A DNA stretch of 13,212 nucleotides from Actinomycetes bacterium (GTDB taxonomy: Bacteria; Actinomycetota; Acidimicrobiia; Acidimicrobiales; Microtrichaceae), in the NCBI GenBank assembly GCA_023423215.1, contig JAFAFZ010000448.1, forward strand, positions 1-13,212, written 5' to 3'. The notes beneath the pieces are model-generated. The model saw only the letters and a list, made by a program, of their open reading frames with translations, searched no databases and was not told where the DNA came from. Positions 5,179 to 12,577 of this stretch are shown in pieces. Positions within the stretch are counted from its first letter, which is position 1; every line of letters begins with the position of its first letter. The position numbers and the translations under genes were made by a program.

Positions 5179-5877
5179 TCAGCGGGGGAACCGCATCCCT
5201 CGCGGCCAGATGTTGCACAGCAGTGCCACCCGAGGCCGCCGAACCGGTGCGAACGGCATCGGGCAGTGGGGCGTCCGTCCGTCGAACACGATCAGCCGGC
5301 CGGGGACGAACGGCACGGCCACGCCGTCACGCTCGATGACCCGGCCGAAGTCCGGTCGCTGGAACAGATCCGGGTCCCGGTCGACCTCGGTCAGGGGCGG
5401 CCGGAACCACGTACCTCCCACCCCCTCCGAGCCGCCGACGTAGTAGATCGCGCCGTACTGCGGTGTCGTGACGACACCTGACGCCGCCCGGGCCACCTCG
5501 TCGTTGTCCACGTGGAGCTCGACCTGCGATCCGACGCTGTACGTACGGTTGCTCCAGCACTCGACCTCGTGCTGGGTCGGGTCGAGGCCGAGGAGGCCGA
5601 GCACCACCTGCGTCAGGTTCCCGAAGAAGTGCGCCAGCTCGGGGCGCATCCCGTCGATCGCCCCGCGCACCGCCTCGTCACCCCGCACCCAGAACCTGCT
5701 CGGCGGGACCACGGTCCGGGCGAACACGTCGTAGACGAGCGCCAGGTTTGGGTACGCCCCCGGCAGGTCGCGAACCGACAGCCACCGCCCCCACTCGACC
5801 GATGAACCCTCGACCACGGGCTCATCGGTGGAGGCCGGGGAAGGGGTGCTCACACGCCGGAGAGTAACGGTCGCCAC
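5179..5877 (-). CDS. 2-oxoglutarate/Fe(II)-type oxygenase (232 aa)
   Basis: A probable double-stranded beta-helix hydroxylase. The iron triad is visible: SQVELHVDNDE gives H122-x-D124, and DGRTPHCP gives the distal H204. R213 and R214 (PVRRPR) are candidates for the 2-oxoglutarate-binding arginine. The intervening YGAIYYVGGSEGVGGTWF segment resembles prolyl-4-hydroxylase-like oxygenases acting on peptides. GTG 5875-5877 is chosen because GGGGAG lies 8 bases upstream; a second GTG at 5851-5853 would give 224 residues. The frame stays open upstream to 6720, but that part is antisense to the PhyH gene. The gene is divergent from PhyH with 60 bp between starts, and it is the first gene right of the island border. 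A role in modifying the nearby RiPP precursor is inferred from neighbourhood. Confidence 0.82.
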   Translation of the reverse strand: MATVTLRRVSTPSPASTDEPVVEGSSVEWGRWLSVRDLPGAYPNLALVYDVFARTVVPPSRFWVRGDEAVRGAIDGMRPELAHFFGNLTQVVLGLLGLDPTQHEVECWSNRTYSVGSQVELHVDNDEVARAASGVVTTPQYGAIYYVGGSEGVGGTWFRPPLTEVDRDPDLFQRPDFGRVIERDGVAVPFVPGRLIVFDGRTPHCPMPFAPVRRPRVALLCNIWPRGMRFPR

Positions 5878-5937
5878 CGAGACATCTCCCCACGCTGGTC
5901 GCCGAAGCCGAGAACCGCACGGCGCGAGGATGACCCG

Positions 5938-6723
5938 ATGGCCGCCGATCTCCGCCGCCTCGATGCTCGAGCCGACCCAGCCGAGGTCGCAGCTGTCGTG
6001 CGCTCGGACGGTGCCGTCATCGTCGAGCGACTCGCCTCCGAGGAGCTCTGCGACCGTTTCCTCACCGAGCTGGCACCGCACCTGGCGACGAGGCGGCTGG
6101 GTCGCAACGAGTTCGAGGGAGTTCGCACACGCCGCCCCGCTTCCTTGCTCACCACGACCCCGAGCTCGGTCGAGCTCATCGCCAACGATCTGGTCCTCGA
6201 CGTCCTCGACGCCGTCCGGTCGGCTCCGAGGGAGCGACACCGGCTGCACCTGGCGCAAGCGATCTGCATCGGACCCGGCGAGACCGCACAGATGCTGCAC
6301 CGCGATCAGTGGTCGCTCGACACCCTCGGACTCCCCGAGCAGCTCGACGTCGAGCTGTCGACCATCTGGGCGCTCACCGACTTCACCGACACAAACGGCG
6401 CCACCCGCGTCGCACTCGGCATGGACGCGGTGGCCGACGCCGACGTGCCCGGGCTGAGCGCCGAGCACACCGTCGCCGCAGCGATGCCCCGGGGTTCGGT
6501 CCTGATCTACACACCCAGGACCGTGCACGGAGGAGGCGCGAACGCCAGCGCCGCCAACCGCATCGGCGTCAACGTCGACTACGTGCGCCTGGCGCACCAG
6601 CAGGGCGAGCGCGGCTCGAGCGACCCGGATGTCGACGCCGCGACATCCGAGCGGTTGCGGCGACTCATGCGCGACCCGAAGGCGGCGTACGCACTGGACT
6701 CCTGCGAGGACACGCGCCACTGA
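5938..6723 (+). CDS. PhyH-family 2-oxoglutarate/Fe(II) dioxygenase (261 aa)
   Basis: Phytanoyl-CoA dioxygenase (PhyH) superfamily hydroxylase. Key residues are in family order: N-terminal GAVIVERLASEELCDRFLTE; metal-binding MLHRDQW (H121, D123); WALTDFTDTNGATRVALGM, the usual W-x-x-D-x-x-x-x-N-G-A/G-T segment; distal histidine in TPRTVHGGGAN (H197); and R208 in NRIGVNVDYV for 2-oxoglutarate. ATG 5938 follows GAGG at 8 bases. Length is normal. The gene is followed 76 bp later by the sulfotransferase on the same strand, which suggests a two-gene unit. PhyH enzymes hydroxylate many small molecules and peptides; here the RiPP core is the obvious candidate substrate, but a separate pathway is possible. 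Confidence 0.9.
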   Translation: MAADLRRLDARADPAEVAAVVRSDGAVIVERLASEELCDRFLTELAPHLATRRLGRNEFEGVRTRRPASLLTTTPSSVELIANDLVLDVLDAVRSAPRERHRLHLAQAICIGPGETAQMLHRDQWSLDTLGLPEQLDVELSTIWALTDFTDTNGATRVALGMDAVADADVPGLSAEHTVAAAMPRGSVLIYTPRTVHGGGANASAANRIGVNVDYVRLAHQQGERGSSDPDVDAATSERLRRLMRDPKAAYALDSCEDTRH

Positions 6724-6799
6724 GTCGCCGCGGACCAGCCCGAACAGCCCCAGCCCCTGGTCCGCACGCAGCGGCCACGACTCGTGAACACTCCTGACG

Positions 6800-7735
6800 A
6801 TGCAGCCAGTGCCGAGCCAAGGAGCAGAGGGAGCAGTGGTCGACGCCGGCGACCCACCGCCCCCGGAGTTCCTGCGCTTTCAGGCGTACTACGTCGGTCT
6901 GCCGAAGACAGGGTCGACCACCATCAGCGAGATGCTCGGCGGCTACCGGTGCGCGCACGAACGTGACATGCCCAGCCTGAGCTACTGGGGCATCGAGCGT
7001 GCCGAGGGCCGGATCGACTCTCGCCGCGCGATGGAGATGATCGGCCCTCGTCTCGAGGATCCCGTCCTCGAGCTCGATGTGTGCACCTCGCTGCACTGGC
7101 TCGCGGATGTGCTGGCGAATCGGTTCCGCACCGCCCGGTTCGTCCACGTCGTGCGGGACGTCCGACCGTGGACGCAGTCGCTGCTCGACATGGAGTACCG
7201 ACGTGCCGTCGATGCTCGGCTGCGCCGCCGGAGCATCGAGCCGTGGGAGGCGACCTTCCGTCGGCACTTCCTCGGCGAGGCGGACCCGTGGCGGGACGAC
7301 GGTGTGTCTGACGAGCGGCTGCTGGTGCGGGCCATGCAGGCGTGGGGAGCCCACATGTCGAGGATGCGCGAGCACCTACCGCGCGACCGCACGCTGGTGC
7401 TCACCACGGGGGCGCTCGACGGCGCATCGCATCGGCTGGCGAGCTTCCTCGGGCTCCCGCCCTCCCGCATCGGCCAGTCGCCCCGGCACAACACGCGACC
7501 GAACGGACTGACCTTCGACCGGTGGCGGGCGCTCGGGCCCGACGTGGTGCGGACCGCCTACGAGGAGCACTGCGCCGAGCACATGCGCTCGCTGTTTCCC
7601 GACGAGCACGCCGCCCATGAGGGGTGGGCGCACGCGGGCGGCGACCACTCCGGGTCGGACTGGTCGGCCTACGCGCAGGCCACGCTGCGGTGGGCCATGG
7701 TGCGACAGACCGAGCCCGCTGACCCGCACACCTGA
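6800..7735 (+). CDS. PAPS-dependent sulfotransferase family protein (311 aa)
   Basis: P-loop sulfotransferase, expected to transfer sulfate from PAPS to a hydroxyl or amine. The 5'-phosphosulfate loop is YYVGLPKTGSTTISEML (residues 30-46; K36, T37, S39, T40). The 3'-phosphate site is FVHVVRDVRPWTQSL (R119, S127). RHNTRPNG near residues 229-236 resembles the C-terminal basic PAPS-binding stretch. ATG 6800 is used, but it lacks a clear ribosome site; GTG 6836 with AGGGAG close by is an alternative that loses only non-conserved residues. There is no signal peptide or membrane segment, so it should be cytoplasmic. It lies downstream of the PhyH gene and converges on the RiPP precursor, only 27 bp from its stop. 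Sulfation of a hydroxylated or Ser/Thr side chain of the peptide is a reasonable but untested inference. Confidence 0.88.
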   Translation: MQPVPSQGAEGAVVDAGDPPPPEFLRFQAYYVGLPKTGSTTISEMLGGYRCAHERDMPSLSYWGIERAEGRIDSRRAMEMIGPRLEDPVLELDVCTSLHWLADVLANRFRTARFVHVVRDVRPWTQSLLDMEYRRAVDARLRRRSIEPWEATFRRHFLGEADPWRDDGVSDERLLVRAMQAWGAHMSRMREHLPRDRTLVLTTGALDGASHRLASFLGLPPSRIGQSPRHNTRPNGLTFDRWRALGPDVVRTAYEEHCAEHMRSLFPDEHAAHEGWAHAGGDHSGSDWSAYAQATLRWAMVRQTEPADPHT

Positions 7736-7761
7736 GGCGGCGGACGACGTCGACCGACGCC
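7736..7761. terminator. Imperfect hairpin between convergent genes
   Basis: GGCG-G-CGG-A-CG and CG-A-CCG-A-CGCC pair around ACGT with two mismatches, filling the 27 bp between the convergent sulfotransferase and precursor stops. It could act as a shared terminator, though no T tract follows on either strand. Confidence 0.3.
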
Positions 7762-7762
7762 C

Positions 7763-8065
7763 CTAGTTGACGCTCTTGGTGATCCCCGAGGTCGGATTGC
7801 GACCGGTCCACGTCGAACCACCGCCCGAGATCGCGCCCAGGTCATCGTCCGACGCCGGCTCGTACGGGGGAAGGGCCAGGTGTACGTGCGTCGGGGTGCT
7901 CTCGTGCACCGTGATCTCGACGCCATCGGGGATCTGTATGCCGAGCACGCTGCTGATGGCGGCGCGCGGGTCAGTGATCAGGTACGCCCGGAAGGCCGGA
8001 TCGGCTGCGACACGCTCTGCGACGCGGGTGGAAAGGGAGTCGGGATCACCCGCATCTGAGGTCAT
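7763..8065 (-). CDS. NHLP-type RiPP precursor peptide (100 aa)
   Basis: A precursor with a nitrile-hydratase-alpha-like leader. The signature reads RVAERVAADPAFRAYLITDP (15-34), RAAISSVLGIQIPDG (34-48), then VEITVHESTPTHVHLALPPY (49-68), as in NHLP leaders. A DDDLGAISGGG segment (73-83) ends in the double-glycine-type cleavage site. The remaining 17 residues, STWTGRNPTSGITKSVN, are the likely core: no Cys and no Tyr, with seven Ser/Thr, one Trp, two Asn, one Pro and one Lys. It is the last gene of the export operon, 23 bp after the second ABC gene. Start ATG 8063-8065 lacks a close ribosome site; in-frame GTG 8078-8080 has AGAGG 4 bases upstream and would add VLPCA. The C39 peptidase in the operon should remove the leader during export. 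Confidence 0.9.
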   Translation of the reverse strand: MTSDAGDPDSLSTRVAERVAADPAFRAYLITDPRAAISSVLGIQIPDGVEITVHESTPTHVHLALPPYEPASDDDLGAISGGGSTWTGRNPTSGITKSVN

Positions 8066-8088
8066 GGCGCACGGTAACACCGGACCTC

Positions 8089-10347
8089 TCAGCTCAGCTG
8101 CCGTTGCGCCAGGCGGGTGAAGAGGCCACCGTGGTCGAACAGCTCGTCGTAGGTCCCGGCCTCGACGACCTGGCCGGCGTCGATGACCAGGATCAGGTCG
8201 GCGGATCGGATCGTGGACAGCCGGTGCGCGACGACGAGGCGCGTGCAGCCCAAGTTGGTGAGGGTGTCGGCGACGGCCGCTTGCGCGTGGTTGTCCAGGG
8301 CGCTGGTCGCCTCGTCGAGCAGCACGATCGCGGGCCGCGAGACCAGCGCGCGTGCGATGAGCAGGCGCTGGGCCTGGCCGCCCGAGATGCTGTCGGCGTC
8401 GACGATCGTGTGCATGCCCATGGGCATGGCGCGGATGTCGTCCGCGACGGCGGCCGTCTCCGCTGCGGCCCACGCGGCGGCCTCGTCGGTGGACGCCGGC
8501 CCCAGGATGTTCCGCAGGACGCTAACGCGCGAGACGCGACCGTTCTGGATCACGGCGCCGATCTGGCGGCGCACCAGCACGGGATCCAGGCTGGCCAGGT
8601 CCCGACCGTCGAAGAGGATGCGGCCGCTGGTGGGCCGCTCGAAGCCCATGATGAGCCGAGCGACGGTGGACTTGCCGGCGCCGGACGGGCCGACGAGTGC
8701 CACCATCGACCCCGCCGCCACGTCGAAGGACAGGTCGCGCAGGACCGTCGGACCGTGGTCGCCGTACCCGAACGACACGTGGTCGAAGCGGATCTGGCCG
8801 GTGAGGCGACCCGGGCTCAGCGAGCCGCTCGTGGCCTCCGGGAGTTCGTCGAGGATCGGACGGAGCAGGCCGTAGGTCGGGCCGAGGCCGGCCAGGGCCG
8901 GTACGGCGGCCGACAATCCGGCGACGGCGGTGAACGCGAGGGACGCCGCGCTGAAGAAGGCGATGAAGGTCGTCGAGGTCACGCTCGGCGTCGATCCCGT
9001 CCACGTCCTCATGACGACCACGTAGTAGAGCGCCGGCGCAGCGGACGCGGCGCAGACGACCCAGGCGGCGAGCCTGCCGGACACGAGCGTCTGTCGTGAC
9101 TCGGCGACCAGGATGCTGCGCACGTGCTCGAGGTACCTGGCCGCCATCCGCTCCTCGGCGTGTGCCAGGCGGATCTTGGCGATGCCGTTGAGCATCTGGA
9201 CCAGCCACCCGTTCGCGGCGCGGGTGGCGTCCATGGACGTCTGCAGCAGGCGGCCGAGGGAGCGGGCGCCGACGAGCAGGACGGCAGCCGTCGCGGCGAG
9301 CACTGCGGCGCCCGCCAGGCCCAGGCGGACGTCGTAGACCATCATCGCCACGACGTACACCAGCGCGAACACGGCGGCCATGACCGAGGCCACCACCTGC
9401 ACGCCCAGGACCGCCGTCAGTCCGTCCGCGGACAGCACCCGCACGGCCAGGTCGCCGCTCGAGTAGCGGCGGAAGAACTGCGCGGGGAGCGACAGCAGCC
9501 GGTCCGACATCGCCGACTGGAGGCTGCGGGACGCTCGCTGGGCGATGCCCGACACGGCGAAGGCCTGCACGAGCAGGAAGACGAACGTGCCCGCCGCCGC
9601 GGCGACGAGTGCTGCACCGGCGACCACCAGCAGGCCGGTGTCGTCGTCGGGCACGATCCGGCCGAGGATCGCTTGGGTGAGGACGGGCGTCACGAGCCCG
9701 AAGGCCGTCACGCCCAGGCTCATGGCGAGCACGAGCAGCAGGCGGCCGCGCGAGTCGACGAGGGCCTGACCGACGAGGTCGCGCCGCGACGCCGCACGAC
9801 CCGCCGGCAGCGGGGTCACGAGCTCGACCGCGTCGGGCAGGAGACGATCCGCGAGCTCGTCGGTCAGCGCGACGGGGCGCGGGTCGTGCACGCGCTGGAT
9901 GCGGTACCCGCTGCGCGAGCGCACCAGGACGACCGGCTCCGCGCTCCCCCTGGCGTCGACGCCGGCGTCGGCCTCGGTTCGCAGGAACCCCAGGAGCGGA
10001 ACGACGCCGGCCGCCCGCCAGTCGCCCTGCAGGTGGACCGTCCGGTAGCGCAGACCCGACCGGTGGGCGATGGTCCGCAGCGCGTCGGTGCTGGCGGCGA
10101 GCTCGAGCGGCGTCGGCGGCGTGACGGTGAACCCTTGGAGCGCGCCGAGCCGGGAGATCGCCGCGACCAGCGGATCGGGGTCGAGGGTCGTGCCGAGCTC
10201 CTGGAGCGACCCCGCTGCCCAGATCGCTCGATCCAGCGCGCGGTCGGCGACGGCACGCGACTCGGCGACCGATTGCATGGCCCGGTCCCGTCGATCGTCC
10301 GGCTCGCGGTCCACGTCCTGTTGGTCCACCGCCTCAGCTGCCGACAT
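8089..10347 (-). CDS. NHLP-system ABC transporter, second subunit without peptidase (752 aa)
   Basis: Half-transporter matching the ABC permease/ATP-binding protein of NHLP export systems. A soluble domain of about 190 residues with no C39 catalytic residues comes first. The membrane domain spans roughly residues 200-480, with hydrophobic runs near 203-226, 238-264, 310-340, 345-362, 427-447 and 461-490. The nucleotide-binding domain has Walker A GPSGAGKST (553-561), Q601, signature SGGQAQRL (655-662), Walker B VLLDEATSALD (D678, E679) and switch H708. All ATPase motifs are intact. ATG 10345-10347 with GAGG 6 bases upstream overlaps the end of the C39 transporter gene by 14 bases; the frame extends only to 10395. 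It probably pairs with the C39 subunit as a heterodimer in the cytoplasmic membrane. Confidence 0.93.
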   Translation of the reverse strand: MSAAEAVDQQDVDREPDDRRDRAMQSVAESRAVADRALDRAIWAAGSLQELGTTLDPDPLVAAISRLGALQGFTVTPPTPLELAASTDALRTIAHRSGLRYRTVHLQGDWRAAGVVPLLGFLRTEADAGVDARGSAEPVVLVRSRSGYRIQRVHDPRPVALTDELADRLLPDAVELVTPLPAGRAASRRDLVGQALVDSRGRLLLVLAMSLGVTAFGLVTPVLTQAILGRIVPDDDTGLLVVAGAALVAAAAGTFVFLLVQAFAVSGIAQRASRSLQSAMSDRLLSLPAQFFRRYSSGDLAVRVLSADGLTAVLGVQVVASVMAAVFALVYVVAMMVYDVRLGLAGAAVLAATAAVLLVGARSLGRLLQTSMDATRAANGWLVQMLNGIAKIRLAHAEERMAARYLEHVRSILVAESRQTLVSGRLAAWVVCAASAAPALYYVVVMRTWTGSTPSVTSTTFIAFFSAASLAFTAVAGLSAAVPALAGLGPTYGLLRPILDELPEATSGSLSPGRLTGQIRFDHVSFGYGDHGPTVLRDLSFDVAAGSMVALVGPSGAGKSTVARLIMGFERPTSGRILFDGRDLASLDPVLVRRQIGAVIQNGRVSRVSVLRNILGPASTDEAAAWAAAETAAVADDIRAMPMGMHTIVDADSISGGQAQRLLIARALVSRPAIVLLDEATSALDNHAQAAVADTLTNLGCTRLVVAHRLSTIRSADLILVIDAGQVVEAGTYDELFDHGGLFTRLAQRQLS

Positions 10348-12577
10348 CGCCGCCCTCGTCCGCGTCAGCGACCATCCGTGCGTACGCACCGCCACGACGC
10401 ATCAGGTCGTCGTGGGTCCCCCGTTCGAGCACGGCGCCGCCGACGCCGAGCACCACGATCTCGTCGGCGTCGCGGATGGTGCTGAGCCGGTGGGCGATGA
10501 TCAGCGCCGCCATCCCTCGACGTCGGATGGCCTCGTCGACGAGCTGCTCGGTGACGTCATCGAGCGCGCTGGTGGCCTCGTCCAGGATGATCAGCCGGGG
10601 GTTGCGGACCAGCGCCCGGGCGATCTCGATGCGCTGGGCCTGACCGCCACTGAAGTTGCGTCCGTCCTCCTCGACCACTGCGTCGAGGGAGCCTTCCCGG
10701 GCGAGCACGTCGTCGAAGACCTGGGCGTCGGCAAGGGCGGCCACGACGTCGGACTCCGGGATCGTGCTGTCCCACAGCGTCACGTTGTCGCGCACGGTGC
10801 CCTGGAAGAGCACGATGCGCTGATCGACCTTGGCCACCGACCGCTCGATCACGGGGATCGGGTGCTCCGCCAAGGGCCGCCCGTCGTAGAGGACCCGTCC
10901 GTGCTGCGGCGTGAGCAGCCCGGCGGCCAGGTTCCCGATCGTGGACTTGCCCGACCCCGAGACGCCGACGAGCGCGACGTGGTGCCCGGGGCGGACCTCG
11001 AGGTCGAGGTCGCGCACGACCGGCTCGGCGCTGGGTCCGTACGAGAACGTCACCTGCTCGAGCTGCAGCCGGCCGGACACCTCGACCACCTCGTCGGACG
11101 CGATCAGGGCCGGGCGGTCGAAGCGCGGGTCGACGTCGTTGGACAGCACGTCGTCGAGTGCGACGAGGTTCGCGGTGATGATCTGCAGCCGGCTGCCGGT
11201 CGCCATGAGCGAGCGGACCGGTGCGTTGAGCCCGAGCGCGAGCGCCTGGACCGCGAGCAGCTGACCGACCGAGAAGGACCCGTGGATCGTGAGGTAGCCA
11301 CCCAGGACGAGCACGGATGCCGCCGTCAGCGCGCCGAGCGTCGGCGGCAGCGCGGCCAGCACGGCCGACGACGTGGTCAGCGACGCGCTCGAGTTGACGA
11401 GCGACGTCTGCTGGCCGACCAGGTCGGCGAGCACCTCGTCCTCTCGTCCGCTCGCCTTCAGCGTCTCGATGTCGTGGATGGCTTCGGTCGTGGTGCCGTA
11501 GATCCGGTTCTGCTGCTTGAGCAGCCGGCCCTGCTGCTCGGTGCGACGACGCTGCAGTGCCCGCAGCACCACGGCGTTCACGGCGGCGAGCAGGAGCACC
11601 ACGAGCCCGATCAGCCAGCTGTAGGAGAGCAGCAGGACGGCGTAGCCGGCCACGGCGAGCAGCGCGATGGCCGACGACGCGACCTGCCCTGCCAGCAGCT
11701 GCGCGACCTGCGCGCTGTAGGTGACGCGCTGGCTCAGGTCGCCCGGGGACCGGGCCAGGTAGAAGAGCACCGGGAGCCGGACGAGCCGGTCGAGCACGTC
11801 CACGGTGCCGACCAGGGTGAACTTGGCCTGCAGGCGCGCCAGCACGCCGAACTGGAGCAGGGTCAGGCCACCCTGGAACAGTCCGATGGCCAGCGTCACG
11901 GCGATCAGCGCCGGGAGCAGGTCGCGACGGTCCAGACCCAGGATGTCGTCGACGAACACCTCGTTGAGCGGACCGACGAGGATGCCCAGGAGCATGGCGA
12001 CGACACCGGCGATCGCGGCGAAGGCGACACCCGCGCGGCTGTGCGCCAGCCGTCGGCCCAGGCTGCGCGACGTGCGGTAGGGCCCCCCGAGCGGAACGAG
12101 CGCCTCGGTGGCCCGAAGGATCACTGCGACCCCGGAGTACGCGGCCTCGAACTCGGCGCAGTCGAGCGTGCAGTGGCCGCGTGCCGGATCCGCGATGTGG
12201 AAGCGGCCCTGGCTCGCACCTTCGAGCACCACGAAGTGGTTGCGCTCCCACCAGATGATGGCCGGCACGGCGAGGCCGTCGAGGGAGGCGACGTCACCGA
12301 AGTGGGCCTCGTGGGCGAGCCCGTGCTCCGACGCTGCACGGACGATGTCCTGGAGCGATGCCCCGTTGCGGTCGACGCCGCAGTCCTCACGTAGGCGGTC
12401 CAGCGGCACCCACCGACCGTGGCGCGCGAGGACCATGCCGAGGCACGCCGCCCCGCACTCCGCCGACGCCTGTTGCAGGACGACGGGCACGCGCGCCATG
12501 GCCGGCTCCGTCCGCGGGGCGGACGTCGTCGGCGACGCGATCGACGTGGAGCCGTCGATCGCCGACGGCGCAGTCAT
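10334..12577 (-). CDS. NHLP-system C39 peptidase-ABC transporter (747 aa)
   Basis: Exporter that cleaves the leader after the GG motif and pumps out the core. The N-terminal C39 domain (about 28-150) is complete: QQASAECGAACLGM with catalytic C41 and Q36 for the oxyanion hole, NHFVVLEG with H114, and HIADPARG with D130. The membrane domain spans about 170-450. The ATPase domain has Walker A GVSGSGKST (538-546), signature SGGQAQRIEIARAL (643-656), Walker B LIILDEATSALD (D666, E667) and switch H696. Start ATG 12575-12577 has GGAGG 3 bases upstream and overlaps the stop of the HlyD-like gene (ATGA). The frame extends to 12739 as an Arg-rich shadow. A peptidase-bearing and a peptidase-free ABC gene in tandem is the known NHLP arrangement. 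Confidence 0.95.
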   Translation of the reverse strand: MTAPSAIDGSTSIASPTTSAPRTEPAMARVPVVLQQASAECGAACLGMVLARHGRWVPLDRLREDCGVDRNGASLQDIVRAASEHGLAHEAHFGDVASLDGLAVPAIIWWERNHFVVLEGASQGRFHIADPARGHCTLDCAEFEAAYSGVAVILRATEALVPLGGPYRTSRSLGRRLAHSRAGVAFAAIAGVVAMLLGILVGPLNEVFVDDILGLDRRDLLPALIAVTLAIGLFQGGLTLLQFGVLARLQAKFTLVGTVDVLDRLVRLPVLFYLARSPGDLSQRVTYSAQVAQLLAGQVASSAIALLAVAGYAVLLLSYSWLIGLVVLLLAAVNAVVLRALQRRRTEQQGRLLKQQNRIYGTTTEAIHDIETLKASGREDEVLADLVGQQTSLVNSSASLTTSSAVLAALPPTLGALTAASVLVLGGYLTIHGSFSVGQLLAVQALALGLNAPVRSLMATGSRLQIITANLVALDDVLSNDVDPRFDRPALIASDEVVEVSGRLQLEQVTFSYGPSAEPVVRDLDLEVRPGHHVALVGVSGSGKSTIGNLAAGLLTPQHGRVLYDGRPLAEHPIPVIERSVAKVDQRIVLFQGTVRDNVTLWDSTIPESDVVAALADAQVFDDVLAREGSLDAVVEEDGRNFSGGQAQRIEIARALVRNPRLIILDEATSALDDVTEQLVDEAIRRRGMAALIIAHRLSTIRDADEIVVLGVGGAVLERGTHDDLMRRGGAYARMVADADEGGDVGS

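Noticed and set aside
4839..5339. 166-codon plus-strand open frame spanning the tRNA fragment
   Set aside because: It crosses the island border, the tandem repeat and the 3' end of the oxygenase gene, and has no recognisable domain or ribosome site.
5878..6720. Long N-terminal extension of the 2OG oxygenase frame
   Set aside because: It is fully antisense to the PhyH gene and low in hydrophobic pattern; GTG 5877 with a GGGGAG site gives a normal-length oxygenase.
10070..12394. 774-codon open frame on the plus strand
   Set aside because: It is antisense to the C39 and second ABC transporter genes, whose motifs are all intact. Its composition (Gln/Asp/His/Arg-rich, no domain pattern) is typical of a GC-rich shadow frame. 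The same holds for 8104-9099 and 9124-10485.
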